64,000 bases of DNA from Paralcaligenes sp. KSB-10 (GCF_021266465.1 NZ_CP089848.1:2232001-2296000); one strand, 5' to 3'; positions 44,770-54,799 are shown, counted from the stretch's first letter. The notes: generated by a model from the letters alone, not told the origin. Numbers and translations: made by a program.

Positions 44770-45576
44770 ATGCCTAGATCCCCTGCCTTTACTGCTGCTG
44801 CCCTCACTTCCACGACCAACGGGTCGCCTGTCACCATTCAGGTGCTGGAACGCGCCATGCTTTTGCTTGATGTTCTGGCCAAGCAGGCCGAACCGGTGGC
44901 CTTGAAAGATATTGCCGCAACCACCGGCCTGCACACGTCCACCACCCATCGTATTTTGAATGATCTGGTCGTGGGCCGGTATGTCGAACGCGTCGACAGC
45001 GGGCTTTACCAATTGGGAATGCGTCTGCTGGAACTCGGCTCCCTGGTCAAGGGGCGCTTGAATGTGCGCGAGGTGGCGCTGGAACCCATGCGCGAATTGC
45101 ACAAGATCACGGGCCAGACGGTCAATTTGTCGTTGCAGCAAGGGGATGAGATTGTTTACATCGAGCGCGCCTGGAGCGAGCGCTCGGGAATGCAGGTGGT
45201 GCGGGCCATAGGCGGACGTGCGCCCTTGCATTTAACGTCTACAGGCAAACTGTTTTTATCGGTCAGCGACCCGCGCCAAGTCAAGTCTTACGCCATGCGC
45301 ACCGGCCTGGCCGGCACGACGCGCAACAGCATTACCCAGCTTGATCAGCTCGAACGCGACCTTGCCCTGGTGCGACGCCATGGCTATTCGCGCGACAACG
45401 AAGAGCTGGAAATGGGTGTGCGCTGTATTGCTGCCGGGGTGCATGACGACACAGGAAAGCTGCAGGCCGGCCTGTCGATTTCAGCCCCCGCCGAACGCAT
45501 GCGCGACGAATGGATTACCCTGCTGTTGCGCACCGCAGCCCAAATATCCGAAGCCCTGGGTTACGAAAAACCCTGA
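44770..45576 (+). CDS. IclR family transcriptional regulator
   Basis: The N-terminal winged HTH (VALKDIAATTGLHTSTTHRIL) and the C-terminal IclR effector domain (SGMQVVRAIGGRAPLHLTSTGK; Cys in MGVRCIAAGVHD) are both intact, in 268 residues. The start at 44770 is placed downstream of a good promoter. A possible target is the Bug gene upstream, but nothing in the sequence proves it. Confidence 0.88.
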   Translation: MPRSPAFTAAALTSTTNGSPVTIQVLERAMLLLDVLAKQAEPVALKDIAATTGLHTSTTHRILNDLVVGRYVERVDSGLYQLGMRLLELGSLVKGRLNVREVALEPMRELHKITGQTVNLSLQQGDEIVYIERAWSERSGMQVVRAIGGRAPLHLTSTGKLFLSVSDPRQVKSYAMRTGLAGTTRNSITQLDQLERDLALVRRHGYSRDNEELEMGVRCIAAGVHDDTGKLQAGLSISAPAERMRDEWITLLLRTAAQISEALGYEKP

Positions 45577-45594
45577 CAATTCCCGGATTTTTCA

Positions 45595-46401
45595 TTATTT
45601 TTCAGGCGGGGTCAGGGATCCCCCTACCCGCACTGCCTCGGCACGCAGATAAGCCAGGGCTTCGGCCGCGGCAACCGGCTCGCCCTTGACGCCGAGATCG
45701 ATATGCGGATGGCCGGTTTCACCCATGCTTGGCAAGCTGAAAGCCTTGACCCCCGGCCATTTTTGCTCCAGGGCTTCCAGGGCCGGGGTGATCCGGGATT
45801 CCGGCAGCTTGAACACCAGGAAGGAATGCTCGACGCGCGTGACCCGGTGGTGCCAATCGCGATAGCGGGTATCGAGCGTCCATTCCATCATGGGCCAGGC
45901 CATGACCGGAAAACCAGGCATGAACGTGTGATTGCGTATAAAAAATCCTGGAATCTTGTTATAGGGGTTGGGCACGATTTCCGCACCTGCGGGGAATACT
46001 CCCATTTGCAGTCGCTGCTGGTTCTCGGGCAGAGACATGTCGGCGCTGCCCGAACCACGGCGCGCATTATCGGCACACCGCTCGGCAATCAGGCGCTCCG
46101 CCTCGGGATGCAGGGCCAATTCGACCCCGAGAGCCTCGGCAGCCGCCTGGCGGGTCTGGTCATCGGGCGTTGCACCTATGCCCCCGCAACTGAACACGAT
46201 GTCGCTGCTGGCAAAACTGCGTTTCAATGTTTCCACGATGGCCGCGCGCTCATCGGATACGAATTCAGCCCCGCTCAATTGCATGCCGCGCTGCGAGAGC
46301 AATTCGACCATCTTGGCAAAATGCTTGTCTTCGCGCCGCCCGGAGAGGATTTCATCTCCAACGATGATTAACCGCACACGGGGTGCAATAACTGTATTCA
46401 T
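45595..46401 (-). CDS. CinA/MoaB-like molybdopterin-binding domain protein
   Basis: The 268-residue protein starts with the MoaB/MogA-like fold seen at the N-terminus of CinA (RLIIVGDEILSGRREDKHFA; VFSCGGIGATPDDQTRQA). It lacks the C-terminal nicotinamide-nucleotide amidase domain of full CinA. Such single-domain proteins are often labelled competence/damage-inducible protein A, and their reaction is uncertain. It is convergent with the IclR gene. Confidence 0.85.
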   Translation of the reverse strand: MNTVIAPRVRLIIVGDEILSGRREDKHFAKMVELLSQRGMQLSGAEFVSDERAAIVETLKRSFASSDIVFSCGGIGATPDDQTRQAAAEALGVELALHPEAERLIAERCADNARRGSGSADMSLPENQQRLQMGVFPAGAEIVPNPYNKIPGFFIRNHTFMPGFPVMAWPMMEWTLDTRYRDWHHRVTRVEHSFLVFKLPESRITPALEALEQKWPGVKAFSLPSMGETGHPHIDLGVKGEPVAAAEALAYLRAEAVRVGGSLTPPEK

Positions 46402-46427
46402 GCTTATCCTGCCTTGATGAAAAAAGA

Positions 46428-47225
46428 TTATGCGTCGATGATGGATTCCCCGCGCAACTGCCGCAGCGCCTCCAGGCTGTAATGGGCAAATACCAGCGCG
46501 GAAAACACCGGCAGTACTATCCAGGCGGGTGGAAACAGGTTTATCAGCGACAGGCACAAGCCTATCAGCCAATACTCCCGGTTATGGCGGCGCCACAAGA
46601 TCCTGCGTTCCTGGCCGCTGGCGTGATCGATAAGCGAATCGACTCTCAGCATGCGGCTAAAGGCAAACGCCCACCACAAGACGGGCAGCACCAGAGCCAG
46701 GGGTGGAATCAGCCATAAAGGCATGGTCAGCAGCCACCCCGCGGCAAACAGCAGGCCTACCCAGACGGCATTCCAGACGCTTACGGCGGCGGAAAACTGC
46801 CCCTGCCGCTTGAGCCCCTGGTAGTCGCGTTTCTCGAGGTGCCTCAATACGATGGGCATGACGAAAATCGCGGCAATGACCAGGCCGAGAATACCCGATA
46901 TCGGCAGCAATATGCCCACGGCCAGCATGGGGATCAGATACAGCTTGATTGAAAAAAGCCCGATGGCCAGCATCCATTGATCGATATGGTTCAACACGCC
47001 CCAATCGGAGAGCTCGGCATTGAGCCAATGAGTAAGAGGCGTCCAGAACACCCAAAGCAATATAATGGCTCCCAGTATCGCGATCAGCAGCGGCATGAGT
47101 ATGGCCACCAGCATTTTGGGATGGCACTGCGAAACCAGCGCTCGCTTGAACGCCAGGGCAACGCCGGCAAACCCCTTGGTCGAAGCAGGCGGATCGGCAC
47201 GAGTCACAACAAGGGAATCATTCAT
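46428..47225 (-). CDS. EI24 domain membrane protein (CysZ-like)
   Basis: This 265-residue protein has four to six hydrophobic segments (ILMPLLIAILGAIILLWVFW; KLYLIPMLAVGILLPISGIL). It belongs to the EI24/CysZ family, whose CysZ members take up sulfate; others are uncharacterised. The start is placed at 47225 where the sequence resembles relatives. It is divergent from the thioredoxin-like gene. Confidence 0.8.
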   Translation of the reverse strand: MNDSLVVTRADPPASTKGFAGVALAFKRALVSQCHPKMLVAILMPLLIAILGAIILLWVFWTPLTHWLNAELSDWGVLNHIDQWMLAIGLFSIKLYLIPMLAVGILLPISGILGLVIAAIFVMPIVLRHLEKRDYQGLKRQGQFSAAVSVWNAVWVGLLFAAGWLLTMPLWLIPPLALVLPVLWWAFAFSRMLRVDSLIDHASGQERRILWRRHNREYWLIGLCLSLINLFPPAWIVLPVFSALVFAHYSLEALRQLRGESIIDA

Positions 47226-47286
47226 CAGGGAAGTTTCGAAGTCGGCATCATGGCTATCATAATCAAACCCGAGGCAATTTTCTTCC

Positions 47287-47679
47287 ATGCCCGTATTTAA
47301 TCCGTTACACAATCTGTCGGCTCTGCGCACGCAGCTCGAGCATCATCAGAATCTGGTGATTGTCTGTTACTGCGCCCAATGGTGCGATACCTGCAAAAAG
47401 TACCAGGACGACTTCGAACGGCTCGCCGACCAATACCCGCAACACGCGTTCGTCTGGATCGACATCGAAGACAACCCCGAACTGCTCGGCGACGAAGACG
47501 TGGAAAACTTCCCCACTCTTCTAATTCAGGACAGGCAGAAAAATCTTTTTTTCGGTACTTTGCTGCCTTATATCAGCCATCTGGAGCGCCTGATAGGCCA
47601 GTTCGAAAATGCCGATGCAGATCGGGCCGTGCAAGGCCCGCCTCTGCTGCGTTCCCTACTGGCGGCGTCCACCCAGTAG
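47287..47679 (+). CDS. Thioredoxin family protein
   Basis: A 130-residue thioredoxin fold with the active-site motif WCDTCK and the cis-Pro segment NFPTLLI. No signal peptide, so it is cytoplasmic. Its last 24 bases overlap the 3' end of the convergent RhlE gene. Confidence 0.88.
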   Translation: MPVFNPLHNLSALRTQLEHHQNLVIVCYCAQWCDTCKKYQDDFERLADQYPQHAFVWIDIEDNPELLGDEDVENFPTLLIQDRQKNLFFGTLLPYISHLERLIGQFENADADRAVQGPPLLRSLLAASTQ

Positions 47680-49059
47680 CACACCTACCGATTTCTTTGC
47701 GGCGGCTGCCTTGGGCGAGGCAGCGCCGACTTCCGCTACGGAGGAAGAAGCCGAAGGCACATAGGGCCTGGAAAAGAAATCGTCCAGCGGTTTTGCCGAT
47801 GACGAGCCGGAAGAATAATTGCCGCGGCGGCCGCCCTGATGATCGCGGCTCGATGAATGGTCGCGGGCCGGACTGCTGGAACGCGCCGCGGGCGGCAGAA
47901 CCAGTTGGCCGCGCGGAATTTTTGTTTTGATGAGTTTTTCGATATCGAGCAGGAACCGCTCTTCGGCAGGCGAGAAAAAAGCGATGGCTTCGCCCGAGGC
48001 TCCGGCACGGCCGGTACGGCCGATGCGATGCACGTAGTCTTCCGCGTTATACGGCAAGTCGTAATTGATCACGCAAGGTATGCCGGCCACATCCAGGCCA
48101 CGGGCCGCCACGTCGGTCGCAACCAGTACTTCGAGTTCGCCGGCCTTGAAGGCTTCAAGGGCTTTCATGCGATCGGCCTGGCTTTTATCGCCGTGTATCG
48201 ATTCGGCCTTTACGCCGTCGCGCTCCAATTGCCGCGCCAACCGGCTGGTGGTGATCTTGGTATTGGAAAATACAATGACCTGGCTCAGACCGCGCGATTT
48301 GATCAGATGCACCACCGCCGCACGCTTGTCGTCGCCCGACAGAGGATAGGCGATTTGCGTTACCGTGTCGGCCGTCGCATTCCGGGCCGCCACTTCGATC
48401 TCGGCCGGGTTGTTGAGGAAAGTGCGGGCCAGCTTGCGGATTTCATTGCTGAACGTGGCCGAAAACAGCAAGCCCTGGCGCTGGGCGGGCAGCAGGCGGA
48501 TGATGCGATCGAGGTCGGGCAGAAAACCCATGTCGAGCATGCGGTCGGCCTCATCGAGCACCAGGATGCCGACTTGCCCAAGATTGACGTTCTTTTGCTC
48601 GACGTGATCGAGCAGGCGTCCTGGCGTGGCGATCAGGATCTCGCAGCCGCGCCGCAAGGCGTCGCGCTGCGGCCCGATATCGACGCCGCCAAACACCACT
48701 GCCGAGCGCAATGGCGTAGAGCTGCCATAGCGGGCAACGCTCTCGGAAACCTGATCGGCCAATTCGCGGGTCGGCGTCAGGATAAGCGCTCGAACCGGAT
48801 GGCGCGCCGGCGAGGCGCTGCTGCTGGCATACGGCATCAGGCGGTGCAGTATGGGCAGGGTAAATGCGGCGGTCTTCCCGGTACCGGTTTGCGCCGCCCC
48901 CATCACATCGCGTCCATCCATCACTATGGGTATGGCTTGAGCTTGTATCGGCGTGGGGATGGTGTAGCCGGTATCGGCGACAGCCTTCAGGATGTTCGGA
49001 TGCAGACCAAAGTCGGAAAACGTGGTGGCAGGTGTATCAGATAGAGTAAATTCAGTCAT
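47656..49059 (-). CDS. rhlE: DEAD-box RNA helicase RhlE
   Basis: All main helicase motifs are visible: Q-motif PTPIQAQAIP, motif I AAQTGTGKTAAF, motif II VLDEADRMLDMGF, motif III SATF, and the C-terminal ATDVAARGLDVAG and HRIGRTGRAG. The basic, low-complexity tail rich in Ser, Arg and Gly is typical of RhlE. The 467 residues are within the normal range. It unwinds RNA during ribosome maturation and mRNA decay. Confidence 0.94.
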   Translation of the reverse strand: MTEFTLSDTPATTFSDFGLHPNILKAVADTGYTIPTPIQAQAIPIVMDGRDVMGAAQTGTGKTAAFTLPILHRLMPYASSSASPARHPVRALILTPTRELADQVSESVARYGSSTPLRSAVVFGGVDIGPQRDALRRGCEILIATPGRLLDHVEQKNVNLGQVGILVLDEADRMLDMGFLPDLDRIIRLLPAQRQGLLFSATFSNEIRKLARTFLNNPAEIEVAARNATADTVTQIAYPLSGDDKRAAVVHLIKSRGLSQVIVFSNTKITTSRLARQLERDGVKAESIHGDKSQADRMKALEAFKAGELEVLVATDVAARGLDVAGIPCVINYDLPYNAEDYVHRIGRTGRAGASGEAIAFFSPAEERFLLDIEKLIKTKIPRGQLVLPPAARSSSPARDHSSSRDHQGGRRGNYSSGSSSAKPLDDFFSRPYVPSASSSVAEVGAASPKAAAAKKSVGVLLGGRRQ

Positions 49060-49210
49060 TGAGAGTGGGTTGACGCTGGACGCGAGAAAACCCCGCGCCA
49101 GCTTTTATAACCCGTGCATTTTAGCGCAGCATGGGTCAAGTACGATAGGAAGGACCCGGTCAGGGCATGAAGTGTCGCTAAAAATCCACGAAATACCAAG
49201 GGCTTACAAG

Positions 49211-49546
49211 CTAAAACAAGGCATTCAGGAGCCAGAAGGCCAGCATTCCGGCCACAATCACCATCACAGTACTGCGCGTACGCAAGAACACCAGTACCGC
49301 AATCACGGCGGCAAAAACCTTGACGCCAAGCTCAGGCGGCGCGCCCGGCGTCCAGGGCAGGAGCTCGGGAATGACGATGGCGATCAAGGCGGCGGTCGGC
49401 GCGTAGCGCAAGGCCCGGCGTACTTTGTCGGTCAGCGGCAGATAATCGCCAAACAGGAAATAGCCCGAACGAGTCAGAAAGCTGCACACCGTCAGCAAGA
49501 CAATCGCGCCAAAAACATACCAGTCCCAACCCGGATTACCCGTCAT
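49211..49546 (-). CDS. azlD: AzlD family branched-chain amino acid export subunit
   Basis: A 111-residue, very hydrophobic protein with about four membrane helices (WYVFGAIVLLTVCSFLTRSGY). It is the small partner of AzlC in branched-chain amino acid efflux. Its ATG overlaps the azlC stop by four bases. Confidence 0.87.
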   Translation of the reverse strand: MTGNPGWDWYVFGAIVLLTVCSFLTRSGYFLFGDYLPLTDKVRRALRYAPTAALIAIVIPELLPWTPGAPPELGVKVFAAVIAVLVFLRTRSTVMVIVAGMLAFWLLNALF

Positions 49547-50289
49547 CGCGGCCGCCTTTTCTTGCTGAAACGTTCAACGGCGACCCCGGCCAGCACGCCG
49601 GCCGCCACAGCGGCGACCAGGCCAAGACGCAAGGGCAAGGGCTGCCCCAGCCATGCCACCAGGCCCGCCACGCACACGGAAATCACCATCGGCCTGGTAT
49701 TGACCAGGGGAATGATAATAGCCATGAGTGCCAGGATGGCCGCAAAATCCAGCGACCATGAAGCCGGTACAAGCGCTCCCAGGTAGATGCCAATCAACGA
49801 GCAAAGCTGCCATGAAATCCAGCCCGGAACAATCACTCCCAGAAAATACCAAAGCTGATCCTGTGTGCCTTTTTCCCTGGCTTCGGCATAGCGGCTCATG
49901 AACAGCACAAAAACGATATCTCCGGAAAGATAGCCCAGGGCCAGGCGCTTCTGCCAGGAATAGCGCCGGAAATAAGGATGCATGGCCGCACCGAAGATGA
50001 CAAAACGGATGTTCACGACAAACCCGGCCGCGAAAACCAGCCACAAGGGCGCCCCCGATACGATCAGGGGCAAAGCGGTCAACTGGGCCGAGCCCGCGTA
50101 GACCAGCACGGTCATGAGTGTGGCCATGGTTTCGGTCAGGCCGGACTTGACCAGCGCAATACCCGTGACGAAAGCCCACATGCTGGTCGCAACCAGTGTC
50201 GGCAGCACTTCGTAGAATCCGGTATAAAAACTCTGCCTGGCGTGGGCGCTGGACCATGACGCAGACGATTTGGACGGAGCCGACAACAA
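49543..50289 (-). CDS. azlC: AzlC family branched-chain amino acid permease
   Basis: This 248-residue membrane protein has the AzlC pattern (GFYEVLPTLVATSMWAFVTG; FVVNIRFVIFGAAMHPYFRR). With AzlD it forms the branched-chain amino acid exporter. Start appears to be TTG at 50289 with GAGG just upstream; no ATG occurs before the conserved part. It is divergent from ilvE, a branched-chain aminotransferase gene. Confidence 0.88.
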   Translation of the reverse strand: MLSAPSKSSASWSSAHARQSFYTGFYEVLPTLVATSMWAFVTGIALVKSGLTETMATLMTVLVYAGSAQLTALPLIVSGAPLWLVFAAGFVVNIRFVIFGAAMHPYFRRYSWQKRLALGYLSGDIVFVLFMSRYAEAREKGTQDQLWYFLGVIVPGWISWQLCSLIGIYLGALVPASWSLDFAAILALMAIIIPLVNTRPMVISVCVAGLVAWLGQPLPLRLGLVAAVAAGVLAGVAVERFSKKRRPR

Positions 50290-50401
50290 AACACCTCAAG
50301 ACTGAATGGGCAACAGCCGCGTTAAGCCCGGGCCAGGCCCCGCAGTGGAGATCCGCCGCCCCCTGCCCGGGGAAAAACTGGCCCATTTTGCCAATGGAGG
50401 C

Positions 50402-50430
50402 TTATTGTAAGGCCCTCCGCTTGCTACAAT
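50402..50430 (+). promoter_or_regulatory. Possible sigma70 promoter of ilvE
   Basis: TTATTG (50402-50407) and TACAAT (50425-50430) are separated by 17 bases. The transcription start would fall about 20 bases before the ATG at 50456. Confidence 0.35.
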
Positions 50431-50455
50431 GAAGCCTCATTTCTCGGAGAGCATT

Positions 50456-51376
50456 ATGTCGATGTCTGATCGTGACGGTTTTATCTGGTATGACGGCAAG
50501 CTGGTACCGTGGCGCGACGCTACCACCCATGTCCTGACCCACTCCCTGCACTACGGTCTGGCCGTCTTCGAGGGTGTGCGTGCCTACAACACCGACATCG
50601 GCACCGCGATTTTCAAGCTCAAGGAACACACCAAGCGCCTGTTCAACTCGGCCCACATCTATCAGATGGCCATGCCCTACGACCAGGACACCATCAATGC
50701 GGCAATATGCGAAGCGGTGCGCAGCAACCAGCTCGAATCGTGCTACATACGCCCGCTGGTCTTTTACGGCTCTGAAAAAATGGGCGTGTCGCCCAAAGGC
50801 GCCCAGGTGCACGTGGCCATTGCCGCCTGGCCTTGGGGTGCTTACCTGGGCGACGAAGCGCTCAAGCAGGGCATACGCGTAAAAATTTCCTCTTATGCGC
50901 GTCAGCACGTCAACGTCACGATGCCGCGCGCCAAAGTGGCCAGCACTTACGCCAACTCCATTATCGCCAACGCCGAGGCGCTCGATCACGGCTACGACGA
51001 AGCCATCCTGCTCGATACCGACGGCTTTGTCGCCGAAGGTTCCGGCGAAAACATTTTCATCGTGAAAGACGGTGTATTGTGCGAGCCCGAAATTGCCTCG
51101 GCGCTGACTGGCATCACCCGCGCGACCATTCACTCGCTGGCGGCCGACCTGGGCATACCATTGCTTACCAAGCGCCTCACACGCGACGACCTCTACATCG
51201 CCGACGAAGCTTTTTTTACCGGCACGGCGGCCGAAGTCACGCCCATACGCGAAGTCGACCGGCGCGTCATCGGCGCGGGCAGCCGCGGGCCTGTTACCGA
51301 GAAACTGCAAAAGGCATTTTTCGATGTGGTCAATGGCCGCAACCCCAAGTATCTTAGTTGGCTTACCAAGGTATAG
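50456..51376 (+). CDS. ilvE: Branched-chain-amino-acid aminotransferase
   Basis: IlvE interconverts branched-chain amino acids and their 2-oxo acids with PLP. The PLP lysine is Lys160 in MPRAKVASTYANS, and the phosphate/Glu site appears as FVAEGSGENIF. At 306 residues it is the usual length. The start at 50456 is favoured by GGAGAGC upstream. The adjacent AzlCD exporter is functionally related. Confidence 0.95.
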   Translation: MSMSDRDGFIWYDGKLVPWRDATTHVLTHSLHYGLAVFEGVRAYNTDIGTAIFKLKEHTKRLFNSAHIYQMAMPYDQDTINAAICEAVRSNQLESCYIRPLVFYGSEKMGVSPKGAQVHVAIAAWPWGAYLGDEALKQGIRVKISSYARQHVNVTMPRAKVASTYANSIIANAEALDHGYDEAILLDTDGFVAEGSGENIFIVKDGVLCEPEIASALTGITRATIHSLAADLGIPLLTKRLTRDDLYIADEAFFTGTAAEVTPIREVDRRVIGAGSRGPVTEKLQKAFFDVVNGRNPKYLSWLTKV

Positions 51377-51419
51377 CCGCCGCCTCCGGCCGGCCATCGC
51401 TCTATTTTCAGGAAACCTT

Positions 51420-51632
51420 ATGACCAGCGCAGCAAAACCGTCATCCACCGAGCAACCCACCATTTTTGTCGAAGCCAAGGACCTGCCCGTCTATTGTCCG
51501 GGGCCGCATGCCCCGTTATGGAGCATGCATCCGCGGGTTTACATCGAAGTCGTGAAAACCGGCAAAGCCCTATGCCCTTATTGCGGGGCCGCCTATCAGT
51601 TGAAAGACGGCGAGCACGTGCACGGGCATTGA
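51420..51632 (+). CDS. Zinc-finger domain protein (zf-CHCC type)
   Basis: A 70-residue protein ending with the CPYCGAAYQL metal-binding pair. With the earlier VYCPGP cysteine and His residues it forms a CHCC-type site, as in small proteins and the mitochondrial complex I subunit NDUFS6. Its function is unknown, but it follows ilvE directly in related bacteria. Confidence 0.85.
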   Translation: MTSAAKPSSTEQPTIFVEAKDLPVYCPGPHAPLWSMHPRVYIEVVKTGKALCPYCGAAYQLKDGEHVHGH

Positions 51633-51681
51633 ATTACCGGCAACACTCCGGCCCTCGCGCCTCAACCATTCCTCCGACATC

Positions 51682-52104
51682 ATGTTTGCCACCCCAGAAG
51701 AAGCCGAGCACGCTTTCTACGACTCTCTCCATCAGGCGGATACGATCCGCCTGATGGAGGTGTGGTCCGACGACGAAGAAGTCGTCTGCGTGCATCCCGG
51801 CGGCATACGTGTAATCGGCAGCGACTCCGTACGAAACTCCTGGCAGCAGATACTGGCCAATGGCCCACTGCTCATCCAGCCGACACGCCCGATGATCATG
51901 ACCAGTCTCATGAGTTCGGTCCATGTCCTGATCGAACAGGTCACAATCCACTCCCCCGAAGGCAAGCAAGTGGCCAACTGTTACACCACCAATGTTTATC
52001 ATAAGGGCCCGTCGGGCTGGCGGATGGTATTGCACCACGCTTCCAACGCACCGGACGATGTGGGTATGTTCGATTTGCAGGACATTCCCGGCACCTTGCA
52101 TTAA
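51682..52104 (+). CDS. NTF2-like/SnoaL-type protein (DUF4440-like)
   Basis: A 140-residue cone-fold protein (AFYDSLHQADTIRLMEVWSDD; GWRMVLHHASNAPDDVGMF). Homologous small proteins are often found before YheT-type esterases. No catalytic role can be assigned. Confidence 0.82.
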   Translation: MFATPEEAEHAFYDSLHQADTIRLMEVWSDDEEVVCVHPGGIRVIGSDSVRNSWQQILANGPLLIQPTRPMIMTSLMSSVHVLIEQVTIHSPEGKQVANCYTTNVYHKGPSGWRMVLHHASNAPDDVGMFDLQDIPGTLH

Positions 52105-52113
52105 GAGTGGTTC

Positions 52114-53205
52114 GTGACAGCACAGATAGACTCCTCGCCCTGCCCCAATCCCGTCTGGTTGCCCGGACATCATCTGCAAACCGTTTACGGTGCCGTGGGC
52201 GCGCGCTATCACCGCATTTCCTTCACCCGCGATCGCGTCAATACACCCGACGGCGACTTCATCGATTTCGACTGGGTCGGCCCTGGCCTGTTTTCCGACC
52301 AAACCGCAGGCGGCAAATCAGTCAAGCCAGACCCGCGGCTGACCAAAACAGCCGCTCGCCGCTGGATGCGGGACGAAGACTGGGCCAGTTTGCCCGTCGC
52401 CGGCGGCACTCCGGCCCTGGTGCTGTTCCATGGCCTGGAAGGCAGCAGCAAAAGCCACTATGCCCAAGCCATCGCCCAGCATTTTCGCGCACGCGGATGG
52501 ATTGTCGTCGTCGCCCATTTTCGCAGTTGCTCGGGCTTCGCCAACCGCATGGCCCGGGCTTATTATTCCGGCGACTCGGCCGACCTGGGATTTATGCTGG
52601 ACACCGTTCGAACCCGTGTCCCGCATGCAAAATGGCATGCGGTGGGCGTATCCATGGGCGGCAATGCCATGCTCAAGTACATGGGCGAACATCCCGAGCT
52701 CACAGAATGGCTTGCGGCAGGCGCCGCCATTTCGGTGCCCCTCGACCTGGTCGCCAGCGGCAATGCCTTGAGCGATACGTTTGCCGGACGGCATCTATAC
52801 ACACCGTACTTTCTGAAAAGCATGAAGGACAAGGTGCACGAAAAAGGCAAACGTTTTCCCGGCACCATCGATGTATTCCGGCTCAGTCAGGCCAGAAACC
52901 TGCGCGATTTCGACGATATATACACGGCGCCCATGCATGGCTATAAAAATGCCCTGGACTACTGGTCGCGAGCCTCCAGCAAGCCTTACCTGAAGGCGCT
53001 CACAGTACCCACTTTGATTCTGAACGCCCGTAATGACCCGTTCGTTCCGGAACCGTCCCTGCCCGGCTCGGCCGATTGCTCCGACACGGTCTTGCTGCAT
53101 CAGCCGGCCGAAGGCGGCCATGCCGCGTTCGTCAGCGGATCCTTTCCGGGAAATGTAGGCTGGCTACCCGTGCGCATTGCGCGCTTCTTTGAAACCGGGC
53201 TGTAA
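52114..53205 (+). CDS. YheT family alpha/beta hydrolase
   Basis: The alpha/beta hydrolase has the nucleophile elbow GVSMGGNAML and the YheT-type N-terminus (PVWLPGHHLQTVYGAV). An acid residue follows in NARNDPFVPE and a His near EGGHAAF completes the triad. At 363 residues it is of normal length. Start is GTG at 52114, nine bases after the previous stop. These proteins are probable carboxylesterases or lipases of unknown substrate. Confidence 0.9.
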   Translation: MTAQIDSSPCPNPVWLPGHHLQTVYGAVGARYHRISFTRDRVNTPDGDFIDFDWVGPGLFSDQTAGGKSVKPDPRLTKTAARRWMRDEDWASLPVAGGTPALVLFHGLEGSSKSHYAQAIAQHFRARGWIVVVAHFRSCSGFANRMARAYYSGDSADLGFMLDTVRTRVPHAKWHAVGVSMGGNAMLKYMGEHPELTEWLAAGAAISVPLDLVASGNALSDTFAGRHLYTPYFLKSMKDKVHEKGKRFPGTIDVFRLSQARNLRDFDDIYTAPMHGYKNALDYWSRASSKPYLKALTVPTLILNARNDPFVPEPSLPGSADCSDTVLLHQPAEGGHAAFVSGSFPGNVGWLPVRIARFFETGL

Positions 53206-53767
53206 TTCCCTTTCCATATCGAACGTGCACTTTGTCGGCTTCGCTTGCCTTACGCCCGTAATGTCTGTGCTTCGCGCTCACGCTTGATCTAGGGTATTTT
53301 TGGTTCGAGTGTTTACGGCATTCTTTGATGGATGGGTATTGGTATTTAAAGACGCCGTCTATCGGGGCTTGGGGTCAGGACCGGCACGGCGTGCTTGATC
53401 CGGATCTACCTCGTCCAGGCGGGCGTCGGGCCAACTCACTACGCCGCTGGCGCGGCTCCGTTCAAACAGGGCCCGCCGAAAGCCCCCGCCTTCCCTACGG
53501 TAGCATCCGGCGCACGCCTTACGCCGGTCCTGACCCCAAGCCCCGATAGACGGCTCACGTAATGGCATGCCTGGAATGAACTTGCCGGCCCAACGTATCC
53601 CTCGATGCATTGCTTCAACGCAAGCCGCAGGGTGGGCGGTGCAGTGCAGTCCGGCGGTAGTCCAGCGCCGGGTGCAATGGAATGGACGCCCCTTCTCGAA
53701 CCGGCATCATTGTGCCAAAGTGAAGGGGTTACTAACTCATTCACTGCTATCGGAAGGAGCATCCATC

Positions 53768-54799
53768 ATGAAGATTACAACGATTGGTCTTGATTTAGCA
53801 AAGTCCGTGTTTCAAGTTCACGGCGTGAATGCGCAAGGCCATACCGTCTTGACCCGGCAACTACGCCGCGAGCAGCTCAGCGCCTTCTTTGCGAAGCTGA
53901 CACCGTGCCTCATCGGCATGGAGGCCTGCGCGAGCGCCCACCACTGGGCGCGGCTGCTGCGCGACCAGGGCCACGACGTGCGGCTGATCGCCGCGCAGTT
54001 CGTCAAACCTTACGTTAAATCCAACAAGAACGATGCCGCCGATGCGCAGGCGATCTGCGAGGCCGTCACCCGGCCCTCCATGCGCTTTGTCGCCATCAAA
54101 TCGGTCGAGCAACAAGCGGTACTGAGCCTACACCGGGCCCGTGAAGGCTTCGTCAAGGCGCGCAGCGCCGCGGCCAATCAGATCCGCGGCCTGCTGGCCG
54201 AGTTCGGGTTGATCCTGCCCCAAGGCATCGCTCACGTCACCCGGCGGGTGCCGGCGTTGCTTGAGTCCGCGCTGGCGCGCCTGCCTGGCCCTTTCGTGGA
54301 ACTCATCCGTACGCTGGTTGAACACCTGCGCGCGCTCGATACGCAGGTCCAGGCCCTGGAGCGATCGATCGTGCACGGGCATCGTGCCAATCCGGTCAGC
54401 CAGCGGTTAGCGCAGTTGCCCGGAATCGGGCCGATTACGGCCAGCGCCCTGGCCGCCAGCGTGGGCGATCCGCGGCTCTTTAAAAATGGCCGGCAACTGG
54501 CCGCCTGGCTAGGTTTGGTGCCGCGCCAGCACTCCAGCGGGGGCAAGGCCACGCTGCTGGGGATCAGCAAGCGCGGCGATGGGTACCTGCGCAAGCTCCT
54601 GCTCTTGGGCGCGCAGTCGGTGCTGATCCGAGCGCGCGCCCAGGCCGATCGAACGACCTGGCTAGGCCAACTGCTTGTGCGCCGCCCGCTCAATGTGGTG
54701 GCCATCGCGCTGGCCAATAAAAATGCGCGCATCGCCTGGGCTCTGATGGCGTACGACACGCCCTACGACCCTGGGCATACGCTGAGCCGGGCCCGCTAG
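53768..54799 (+). CDS. IS110/IS1111 family transposase (DEDD)
   Basis: This 343-residue recombinase has the N-terminal RuvC-like DEDD domain (GLDLAKSVFQVHG; GMEACASAHHWARLL; KNDAADAQAICEA) and the C-terminal transposase_20 domain with the Ser-bearing segment HSSGGKATLLGISKRGD. Length and motifs match active family members, and no frameshift is seen. GGAAGGAGC precedes the ATG. Confidence 0.93.
   Translation: MKITTIGLDLAKSVFQVHGVNAQGHTVLTRQLRREQLSAFFAKLTPCLIGMEACASAHHWARLLRDQGHDVRLIAAQFVKPYVKSNKNDAADAQAICEAVTRPSMRFVAIKSVEQQAVLSLHRAREGFVKARSAAANQIRGLLAEFGLILPQGIAHVTRRVPALLESALARLPGPFVELIRTLVEHLRALDTQVQALERSIVHGHRANPVSQRLAQLPGIGPITASALAASVGDPRLFKNGRQLAAWLGLVPRQHSSGGKATLLGISKRGDGYLRKLLLLGAQSVLIRARAQADRTTWLGQLLVRRPLNVVAIALANKNARIAWALMAYDTPYDPGHTLSRAR

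Noticed and set aside
53567-53767. Longer transposase start in block B of the repeat
   Set aside because: The open frame runs through the repeat and the IS left end; the ATG at 53768 has a proper ribosome site and matches the family N-terminus.
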